Shown here piece after piece: positions 1-4,093 of a stretch of 5,289 nt of DNA. The stretch's first letter is position 1, and each line of letters begins with the position of its first letter. A model generated the notes under the pieces. That model ran no database searches and was not told the origin of the DNA. It was given only the letters and a program-made list of their open reading frames with translations. Where the stretch lies: the NCBI GenBank assembly GCA_003487665.1, contig DNFA01000088.1:565-5853 (forward strand), in the 5' to 3' direction. The stretch is from Oscillibacter sp. GTDB taxonomy: Bacteria > Bacillota > Clostridia > Oscillospirales > Oscillospiraceae. A program made the position numbers and the translations under genes.

Positions 1-599
1 AGCTGCGCAACCAGATGCGCGCCGAGATCATCAAGCTGCGCCAGCGCATCAACACCACGTTTATCTACGTCACCCACGACCAGACCGAGGCCATGACCCT
101 GGGCGACCGCATCGTCATCATGAAGGACGGCTTTATCCAGCAGATCGGCACGCCGCAGGAGGTGTTCGACCACCCGGCCAACCTGTTCGTGGCGGGCTTC
201 ATCGGCACGCCGCAGATGAACTTCTTCGACGCGAAGCTGGTGAAGAACGGTGACGGCAAATACGCCGTGTCCATCGACGGCATCAACGTGGAGCTGTCCG
301 AGGATAAGCAGGCCCGGCTCAGCGCCAAAAATATACCGGAACAGGACGTAACGCTGGGCGTTCGCCCCGATCACATCATGCTCTGCGCCGACGGCGTCAA
401 GGGCACCGTGGACGTCAGCGAGCTGATGGGCTCCTCTGTGCATCTGCACATCTCCACCCATGGCCACGACGTGGTGGTCATCGTCCCCACCAACGGCAAC
501 GCCGCCCATTTCCCCATGGGCAGCGAGGTGAACCTGATCTTCGGCGGCAACGTGGCTCACGTGTTCAGCAAGGAGACGGAAAAGAACCTGGAGTGGTAA
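1..599 (+). CDS. msmX: Sugar ABC transporter ATP-binding protein, MsmX/UgpC/MalK type (5' truncated)
   Basis: This is the cytoplasmic ATPase subunit of a CUT1-type carbohydrate importer; it hydrolyses ATP to drive two membrane permeases. The left edge cuts the gene, the first whole codon is at base 3, and 198 residues remain of a family usually about 360-380 long. The Walker A, signature and Walker B motifs therefore lie outside. Visible are the H-loop VTHDQTEAM (switch histidine codon at 75-77), the typical run GDRIVIMKDGFIQQIGTP, a GTPQMNFF junction, and the C-terminal TOBE-like regulatory domain with GVRPDHIML near bases 357-383. The methionine at 15 is internal, because the family continues upstream through a typical LRNQMR stretch. 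The stop at 597-599 is followed at once by an intrinsic terminator, so it is the last gene of its transcript. The symbol marks the multi-sugar ATPase class; UgpC is an equally common label and the actual substrate cannot be read. Confidence 0.93.
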   Translation, partial: LRNQMRAEIIKLRQRINTTFIYVTHDQTEAMTLGDRIVIMKDGFIQQIGTPQEVFDHPANLFVAGFIGTPQMNFFDAKLVKNGDGKYAVSIDGINVELSEDKQARLSAKNIPEQDVTLGVRPDHIMLCADGVKGTVDVSELMGSSVHLHISTHGHDVVVIVPTNGNAAHFPMGSEVNLIFGGNVAHVFSKETEKNLEW

Positions 600-612
600 C
601 ACCCTCATATAC

Positions 613-654
613 AAGGACAGCGCCCCGCCGGGGCGCTGTCCTTTTGTTTGTTTG
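613..654 (+). terminator. Strong intrinsic terminator after the ABC ATPase gene
   Basis: A perfect 14-bp inverted repeat (613-626 with 630-643, arm AAGGACAGCGCCCC) closes a 3-base loop and runs into the T-rich tail TTTTGTTTGTTTG. It starts 14 bases after the ATPase stop. The hairpin lies between converging genes, so it could also stop minus-strand transcription from the DUF523 operon. On that strand the tail is only CCTTGTATATG, a weak U-tract, so termination should be better in the plus direction. Confidence 0.93.
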
Positions 655-679
655 TAGGAGTACGCCGTCCCCTCACGCA

Positions 680-1105
680 TCACAGCAGCTTCTCCAGTTC
701 GCTCTCCCCGTACACTTTTATGCCGTTTTCCTTCAGCAGTGCGGCCGTCACGCCGTCGCCGTCCGTCAGCGTGCCGGAGAACGTCCCGTCATACACGCGG
801 CCGCAGCCGCAGGAGGGGCTTTTCTCCTTCAGCACGGCGGCGGTGCAGCCGTACAGCCGCGCCAGACGCAGCGCCTCCTCCGCGCCCCGGCGGTATTCCG
901 CCGTCACCTCCCGGCCGTCGTTCATCACCACCCGCTCGCCCCGCCGCTCGGAGGGGTTCCGGGGCGTGGGCAGCCCTCCCAGCTGCTCCGGGCACACCGG
1001 CACCGCCAGGCCGCGCTTCGCCAGCTCCTGCGCCAGCGGATGGGGCTTGCTCTGCCCGTCATACCGGCAGGCGCAGCCCAGCAGGCAGGCACTGACCAGT
1101 ATCAT
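680..1105 (-). CDS. DUF523 family protein, TudS-like (putative thiouracil desulfidase type)
   Basis: A 141-residue stand-alone DUF523 protein. The family fingerprint is complete: ILVSACLLG at 2-10, CRYDG at 13-17, VPVCPEQLGGLPTPR at 35-49, LKEKSPSCG at 92-100, and YDGTFSGTL with GDGVTAALL at 105-124. In the characterised DUF523 enzyme TudS, three cysteines hold a [4Fe-4S] cluster that removes sulfur from 2-thiouracil. Cys7, Cys38 and Cys99 are the natural equivalents here, with Glu40 of the CPE motif and Ser98 near the expected active site. The domain is established from sequence; the thiouracil activity is inference. Extra cysteines are present at 11, 13, 87 and 101. It lacks the DUF1722 domain fused in longer relatives. 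The start ATG at 1105 overlaps the Nudix stop by four bases (ATGA), and an AAGGAG site (1114-1119) sits 8 bases upstream inside the Nudix gene, so translation is probably coupled. Confidence 0.92.
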   Translation of the reverse strand: MILVSACLLGCACRYDGQSKPHPLAQELAKRGLAVPVCPEQLGGLPTPRNPSERRGERVVMNDGREVTAEYRRGAEEALRLARLYGCTAAVLKEKSPSCGCGRVYDGTFSGTLTDGDGVTAALLKENGIKVYGESELEKLL

Positions 1106-1578
1106 ATCGCCAGCTCCTTCCCGTTCAGGGCGGCATACACCAGCGTATCCCCCTCATATTGCAGCTTCATGGAGAAAAACGGCGTGTCTGCCTCGTGGAT
1201 CAGCTCCAGAAACAGCTTGTCCCCTGCCCACTGGGGCAGAGACGCCAGCTTGTCCTTGTGCAGCCATTCCAGCACGCCCTCATTGCACTCCCGCAGCTCG
1301 CCCGTCCAGCCGGTGGCTGTGAACAGGTGCATGTACTCTCCCTCCCAGATGTCGGACACAAAGGTGATGACGCCCCGGTACCGGTACTCCGTCAGCGTCA
1401 GCCCCGTCTCCTCCCATGTCTCGCGGCACACGCACTCCTCCGGGCTCTCCCCCTCCTCGCACTTGCCGCCCACGCCGATCCACTTGTCGTGGTTCAGGTC
1501 GTTCTGCTTCTTCACCCGGTGGAGCATCAGGTACTCGCCCTTTTCGTTCTCGATGTAGCAAAGCGTGGTGTTCTTCAT
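1102..1578 (-). CDS. Nudix hydrolase, MutT/MTH1-like (probable 8-oxo-dGTP diphosphatase)
   Basis: A 158-residue cytosolic Nudix protein. The Nudix box GX5EX7REUXEEXGU runs from Gly38 to Leu60 with all catalytic residues present: Glu44, Arg52-Glu53 and the metal-binding Glu56-Glu57. The usual hydrophobic U position is Thr54. The sequence before the box, KQNDLNHDKWIGVGGK, is typical of the Bacillota MutX/MTH1-like group that cleans oxidised purine nucleoside triphosphates from the pool, so 8-oxo-dGTP to 8-oxo-dGMP plus pyrophosphate is the best guess. Substrate cannot be proved by motif, and other Nudix substrates remain possible. The C-terminal part (103-158), with EWLHKDKL and a final YEGDTL strand, fits this group. 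The start at 1578 overlaps the PPC gene stop by ATGA. An AGGAGG site (1586-1591) lies 7 bases ahead, inside the end of that gene. It is the middle gene of a three-gene operon. Confidence 0.93.
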   Translation of the reverse strand: MKNTTLCYIENEKGEYLMLHRVKKQNDLNHDKWIGVGGKCEEGESPEECVCRETWEETGLTLTEYRYRGVITFVSDIWEGEYMHLFTATGWTGELRECNEGVLEWLHKDKLASLPQWAGDKLFLELIHEADTPFFSMKLQYEGDTLVYAALNGKELAI

Positions 1579-1976
1579 CTCTCATCCTCCTGAAATACGA
1601 TCTCGTCATAGCCCGTGGCCGCGTCCTGCTCCACGCCGTACCGCCAGCCGTCCTGCTCCAGCAGCACCAGCTCGCAGGTGGTGTTGATATACGTTCCCTC
1701 CATCAGGTGTCCGCCCAGCGTGGTCATGTCCTCCCGGGACAGGGCGATGTGTACATGGCACCGCTGGTCGCTGACCGTCCCCTGTAAGGCCGTGATCTCG
1801 CACGGCTCCGCGATGTGCCGCACGGTGACACCGGAGGCGTCCCGCACGCGGGCCTCCGTCACGCAGCCCACCCCGGACAGGATCACGGCGGCGCGCAGCC
1901 CTTCCCGCTGCGCCAGCGCCCGCAGGGACAGCAGCAGATCGTCTCCCCGGCGGAGACGCACACAGACCGTTCGCAT
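1575..1976 (-). CDS. PPC/DUF296 domain protein (putative DNA-binding)
   Basis: A 133-residue protein made of one PPC (DUF296) domain, the fold found in plant AT-hook proteins and, alone, in many bacteria and archaea where its role is unsettled. Family features seen: RLRRGDDLLLSLRALAQREGL at the N-terminus, an AVILSGVGCVTEARVR strand pair, a CEITALQGTVSD turn, the CHVHIALS strand and GGHLMEGTYINTTCELVL. His74, His76 and His90 match the conserved histidines thought to bind a metal in bacterial members. No AT-hook is present, so DNA binding is only a family-level label. I chose the ATG at 1976 over an upstream GTG at 1991 because the GGGAGGA ribosome site lies between them and the family start fits MRTVCVRL. 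It is the first gene of the minus-strand operon, read from the promoter at 2016-2044. Confidence 0.9.
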   Translation of the reverse strand: MRTVCVRLRRGDDLLLSLRALAQREGLRAAVILSGVGCVTEARVRDASGVTVRHIAEPCEITALQGTVSDQRCHVHIALSREDMTTLGGHLMEGTYINTTCELVLLEQDGWRYGVEQDAATGYDEIVFQEDER

Positions 1977-1982
1977 ACAAAT

Positions 1983-1989
1983 TCCTCCC
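1983..1989 (-). promoter_or_regulatory. Ribosome binding site that fixes the PPC gene start
   Basis: On the minus strand the sequence reads GGGAGGA, six bases before the ATG at 1976. The longer reading frame begins with a GTG at 1991 that overlaps this Shine-Dalgarno sequence itself, so the longer start is rejected. Confidence 0.85.
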
Positions 1990-1996
1990 ACGGTAA

Positions 1997-2025
1997 TTTA
2001 CAATTTCTGCCCCTTAGTATATAAT
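1997..2025 (+). promoter_or_regulatory. Sigma-A type promoter of the DUF1653-metallopeptidase pair
   Basis: TTTACA (1997-2002), a 17-base spacer and a perfect TATAAT (2020-2025). Transcription should start near 2032, giving a leader of about 37 bases before the ATG at 2069. It faces the minus-strand promoter, and the two lie over each other rather than side by side. Confidence 0.8.
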
Positions 2026-2044
2026 GTTCCCGCAGACAATGCAA
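2016..2044 (-). promoter_or_regulatory. Sigma-A type promoter of the PPC-Nudix-DUF523 operon
   Basis: Read on the minus strand: -35 TTGCAT (2039-2044), a 17-base spacer, and -10 TATACT (2016-2021). Transcription should start near 2009, leaving a leader of roughly 33 bases to the ATG at 1976. The -10 box shares two bases with the -10 of the opposite promoter. Confidence 0.75.
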
Positions 2045-2055
2045 GCTGTTCCGTC

Positions 2056-2061
2056 AGGAGG
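2056..2061 (+). promoter_or_regulatory. Ribosome binding site that fixes the DUF1653 gene start
   Basis: AGGAGG, seven bases before the ATG at 2069. An in-frame ATG at 2024 would give 15 more residues, but it overlaps the TATAAT box, upstream of the predicted transcript start, so it cannot be used from this promoter. Confidence 0.88.
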
Positions 2062-2068
2062 TAGTATT

Positions 2069-2287
2069 ATGTCAACCATACAGCCCGGCCGCTACCGGCA
2101 CTTCAAGGGAAAGGAATACCAGGTCATCGGCACCGCCCGCCACTCCGAAACACGGGAGGAGATGGTGGTCTACCGCGCCCTGTACGGCGATGGCGGCCTG
2201 TGGGTGCGCCCTGCCGCCATGTGGAGCGAGCTCGTGGAGCGGGACGGCTATCGCGGCCCCCGGTTCACCCCCGTGGAGGGCGACTGA
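2069..2287 (+). CDS. DUF1653 domain protein
   Basis: A small 72-residue protein that is essentially one DUF1653 domain. The pattern is clear: GRYRHFKGKEYQVIG (7-21), an ARHSET turn (23-28), VVYRALYGDGGLWVRP (33-48), then MW-ELVERDGYRGPRF (51-66). The domain is widespread in bacteria, alone or fused to other modules; its function is not known to me, and the sequence has no catalytic motif, signal peptide or membrane segment. It is expected to be cytosolic. The final TGA shares its A with the ATG of the metallopeptidase gene (TGATG), so the two are one transcript and probably translationally coupled. Confidence 0.9.
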   Translation: MSTIQPGRYRHFKGKEYQVIGTARHSETREEMVVYRALYGDGGLWVRPAAMWSELVERDGYRGPRFTPVEGD

Positions 2288-2802
2288 TGGCGGACTATAC
2301 CGTGATCCGCTCCCGCCGCCGTACCATAGCGCTGGAGATCACCCGGCAGGGCACGGCGCTGGTACGCGCCCCGCTCCACGCCGCGGACGCGGACATCGCC
2401 CGCTTTGTGGACAGCCACCGGGCGTGGCTGGACAAGCACCTGGCCGCGCGGCAATCGTACATGGCCGCCCACCCGGAGCCGTCGGCGGAGCAGGCCGCCC
2501 TGTGGCGGCGGCAGGCCGCAGAGCAGCTCCCGCCGCTGGTGCGCCTGTGGGCGCAGCGCATGGGCGTGCAGCCCGCCAGCATCACCATCACCGCCGCCCG
2601 CACCCGCTTCGGGAGCTGCTCCGGGAAAAACCGGCTCAGCTTCTCCCTGTACCTGATGGTCTATCCGCCCGACGCCATCGAATATGTGGTGGTGCATGAA
2701 CTGGCGCATATCCGCCATCACGATCACTCACCCGCCTTTTACCGAGAGGTCGAAACATACCTTCCCGATTGGAAACGCCGCCGCGACCTGCTGCGTCCAT
2801 AA
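2287..2802 (+). CDS. Zinc metallopeptidase of the DUF45/YgjP (M48-like) family
   Basis: A 171-residue protein with the classical zincin signature VVVHELAH (His137, Glu138, His141). The likely third zinc ligand is His147 in DHSPAFYREV. Just ahead comes the family hallmark RTRFGSCSGKNRLSFSLYLMVYPPDAIEYV (105-134), and after it LPDWKRRRDLL. The N-terminal third (1-60) has the RSRRRTIALEI strand and an RAPLHAADADIARFVDSHRAWL helix typical of YgjP-type proteins. No signal peptide or membrane segment is seen, so it should be cytosolic. Family members are predicted peptidases; the substrate is unknown. The start is the ATG at 2287, overlapping the DUF1653 stop by one base, with GGAGG (2275-2279) seven bases ahead. 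A longer frame upstream merely runs inside DUF1653. A terminator follows directly. Confidence 0.92.
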   Translation: MADYTVIRSRRRTIALEITRQGTALVRAPLHAADADIARFVDSHRAWLDKHLAARQSYMAAHPEPSAEQAALWRRQAAEQLPPLVRLWAQRMGVQPASITITAARTRFGSCSGKNRLSFSLYLMVYPPDAIEYVVVHELAHIRHHDHSPAFYREVETYLPDWKRRRDLLRP

Positions 2803-2836
2803 AACCGCCGCTCCCACGCCGGGAGGGGCGGTTTTT
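2801..2836 (+). terminator. Intrinsic terminator after the metallopeptidase gene
   Basis: A 15-position stem (2801-2815 with 2821-2835) with one G-G mismatch and a 5-base loop ACGCC. The core is ACCGCC and CTCCC paired with GGGAG and GGCGGT, ending in a TTTTT tail (2832-2836). The stem begins on the last bases of the stop codon. It separates this transcript from the regulator gene downstream. Confidence 0.9.
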
Positions 2837-2837
2837 C

Positions 2838-2852
2838 TTGTGATTTTCACAA
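2838..2852. repeat. 15-bp palindrome TTGTGA-N3-TCACAA, possible operator
   Basis: Perfect 6-bp arms around TTT, just after the terminator and about 50 bases upstream of the regulator's -35 box. Such a compact symmetric site could bind a dimeric regulator. It has the TGTGA/TCACA words of a Crp-type site but only three bases between them instead of six, so it is not a normal Crp site. It may be chance. Confidence 0.35.
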
Positions 2853-2897
2853 TAAACCACCCCACTTTTCTGTGCGTTTCGGCAAAAATACAGCGAA

Positions 2898-2912
2898 GCA
2901 ATTGACAATTGC
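2898..2912. repeat. 15-bp perfect palindrome over the -35 box of the lacI-type gene
   Basis: GCAATTG, one central A, then CAATTGC. It covers the whole TTGACA box (2902-2907), so a protein bound here would block RNA polymerase. It differs from the two GGAAA-type boxes downstream and may be the target of another regulator. Confidence 0.45.
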
Positions 2913-2930
2913 GGCAAACACTGATAGGAT
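2902..2930 (+). promoter_or_regulatory. Sigma-A promoter (extended -10) of the LacI regulator and binding-protein genes
   Basis: Perfect TTGACA (2902-2907), a 17-base spacer and TAGGAT (2925-2930) preceded by TGA, an extended -10. The start should fall near 2937, giving an 89-base leader to the ATG at 3026. The rest of the 223-base gap 2803-3025 holds the terminator tail, the palindromes and the operator candidates listed here; no small gene is visible in it. Confidence 0.8.
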
Positions 2931-2942
2931 AGGCACGTGGAC

Positions 2943-2966
2943 GGAAACGTTCCCGGAAATGTTTTC
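2943..2966. promoter_or_regulatory. Tandem LacI-family operator candidates
   Basis: Two 12-base boxes lie end to end: GGAAACGTTCCC (2943-2954) and GGAAATGTTTTC (2955-2966), with 9 of 12 bases alike. The first is nearly palindromic around a central CG, the base step typical of LacI/GalR and CcpA-type sites, and it matches 10 of 14 positions of the cre consensus. They begin about 6 bases after the predicted transcription start, the usual place for roadblock autorepression. The natural candidate protein is the LacI-type product of the next gene; CcpA is an alternative. Confidence 0.6.
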
Positions 2967-3007
2967 ATTATTTCCCGCACCGCTTCGCGTCACACACTGC
3001 GTACAGT

Positions 3008-3013
3008 AGGAGG
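3008..3013 (+). promoter_or_regulatory. Distant ribosome binding site of the LacI-type gene
   Basis: AGGAGG, but 12 bases from the ATG at 3026 instead of the 6-8 seen for the other genes here. No other start codon in frame lies between, and the protein begins with a standard LacI-family N-terminus, so the start is kept. The long spacing would lower translation, as suits a repressor. Confidence 0.65.
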
Positions 3014-3025
3014 CACAACGACGTT

Positions 3026-4039
3026 ATGACGATCAAGGATATAGCGCGGCAGTGCAGTGTCAGCGTCAGCACCGTTTCCCGCGTGCTGAACGACCGTCCG
3101 GACGTCAGCGATGATGTGCGCCGCAAGGTGTTGTCGGCTATCAAGGCCAGCAACTACATTCCCAACAACAGCGCCCGTGACCTGGTTCGCACCAAATCCG
3201 ACGCCATCGGCCTGATCGTCCGCGGCGTGTCCAACCCCTTTTACACCGACATCATCCGCACCATCGAAAGCACCATCACCGACGCCGGCTTCACCATGGT
3301 CATGCAGCAGATCGGCGCCTGTGACGATGAGGTGAAATGCGGCGCCGTCATGGAGCGGGAAAAGCGTCTGCGGGGCATCATTTTTCTGGGCGGCCGTTTT
3401 GACTACACCCCCGCCGATCTGGCACTGCTGAACGTTCCCTTTGTCTGCTGCTCCTACTCCAACCGCTACGGTACGCTGACCGAGGGGGAATACTCCTCCG
3501 TGTCCATCGCCGACGGCGACACCGCACAGCAGGCGGTGGAGGAGCTGTACCGCCACGGGCACCGGCGCATCGCCGCCCTGATCTCCCGTCCTGACGACCA
3601 GTCCATCAGCCAGCTGCGCTACGAGGGCTACGTGCAGGCGCTGGAGGGTCACGGCATCCCGGTGGAGCCGGAGCTGGTCATCTCCGCCGGCGGCTTCGGC
3701 GTAAAGGACGCCTATGACGCGGTTAAGGCCAGCCTTGAGGCGGGCACGGATTTTACCGCCCTGTTTGCCATCGCCGATTCCATGGCCATCGGCGCCATGC
3801 GCGCCCTGCGGGACGCCGGACGCCGCATCCCGGAGGATTGCTCCGTCATCGCCATCGATGGACTGGAGCTGTCCGCCTACATTGAGCCGCCGCTGACCAC
3901 CCTCTGCCAGCCCATGGACGAGATGGGTCGGCGCAGCGCCGAGATCCTGCTGGACATGGTGCAGCGTAAAGGCTCCCACGCCTGTGAGCTGCTGCCCACC
4001 ACCCTGCGTCGCGGCGGCAGCGTGGTGGCGCTGCAATAA
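3026..4039 (+). CDS. LacI/GalR-family transcriptional regulator
   Basis: A full-length 337-residue repressor. The N-terminal helix-turn-helix is textbook: TIKDIARQCSVSVSTVSRVLN at 2-22, with the recognition helix VSTVSRVLN. The hinge helix NNSARDLVRTKS (47-58) carries the conserved Leu53, which in this family wedges into the central CG step of the operator. The rest (60-337) is a periplasmic-binding-like effector domain: VRGVSNPFYTDIIRTIE, GHRRIAALISRP, IADSMAIGAMRALRDAGRRIPEDCSVIAIDGLE and a C-terminal LLPTTLRRGGSVV. The effector is most likely a sugar, given the sugar-binding protein gene 54 bases downstream. It probably represses its own promoter and the transport operon through the boxes at 2943-2966. 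The exact sugar cannot be inferred. Confidence 0.95.
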   Translation: MTIKDIARQCSVSVSTVSRVLNDRPDVSDDVRRKVLSAIKASNYIPNNSARDLVRTKSDAIGLIVRGVSNPFYTDIIRTIESTITDAGFTMVMQQIGACDDEVKCGAVMEREKRLRGIIFLGGRFDYTPADLALLNVPFVCCSYSNRYGTLTEGEYSSVSIADGDTAQQAVEELYRHGHRRIAALISRPDDQSISQLRYEGYVQALEGHGIPVEPELVISAGGFGVKDAYDAVKASLEAGTDFTALFAIADSMAIGAMRALRDAGRRIPEDCSVIAIDGLELSAYIEPPLTTLCQPMDEMGRRSAEILLDMVQRKGSHACELLPTTLRRGGSVVALQ

Positions 4040-4044
4040 CCTGA

Positions 4045-4068
4045 TTTTTACATCATCAGATGTGAAAA
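4045..4068. repeat. Intercistronic hairpin between regulator and binding-protein genes
   Basis: TTTTTACATC pairs with GATGTGAAAA across a 4-base loop ATCA; nine Watson-Crick pairs and one G-U pair. It is not followed by a T-run on the plus strand (the next bases are A-rich), so it is not a normal terminator. It could protect or process the mRNA, or be a DNA operator. The 54-base gap shows no convincing promoter: TTTACA at 4047-4052 lacks a -10 box at the right distance. Confidence 0.5.
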
Positions 4069-4093
4069 TAAAAACAAAAAAGGAGTAATAATC

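Noticed and set aside
593..1558. A 321-codon plus-strand open frame opposite the DUF523 and Nudix genes.
   Set aside because: The minus-strand proteins are unmistakable family members, while this frame gives low-complexity serine/histidine/arginine-rich sequence and would begin inside the end of the ATPase gene.
1575..1991. Longer PPC protein starting at GTG 1991.
   Set aside because: The GTG overlaps the Shine-Dalgarno sequence that serves the ATG at 1976, and the added residues are just the translation of that site.
2024..2287. Longer DUF1653 protein starting at ATG 2024.
   Set aside because: That ATG overlaps the TATAAT box and lies before the predicted transcription start; the ATG at 2069 has an ideal AGGAGG.
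2200..2802. Longer metallopeptidase frame starting at 2200.
   Set aside because: The extra 29 residues are an out-of-frame reading of DUF1653, and the family start matches MADYTVIRSRRRT at 2287.
2838..2852. A Crp binding site.
   Set aside because: TGTGA and TCACA are separated by three bases, not six, and Crp control is not expected in this kind of organism; kept only as an unnamed palindrome.
2893..2988. Long-range inverted pair GCGAAGC (2893-2899) and GCTTCGC (2982-2988).
   Set aside because: Only 7 bp over an 82-base gap, and the left arm lies upstream of the predicted transcript, so RNA pairing is not possible; likely chance.
4045..4068. An intrinsic terminator between the repressor and binding-protein genes.
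   Set aside because: No T-run follows on the plus strand, and on the minus strand no gene would need it; the stem is also AT-rich.
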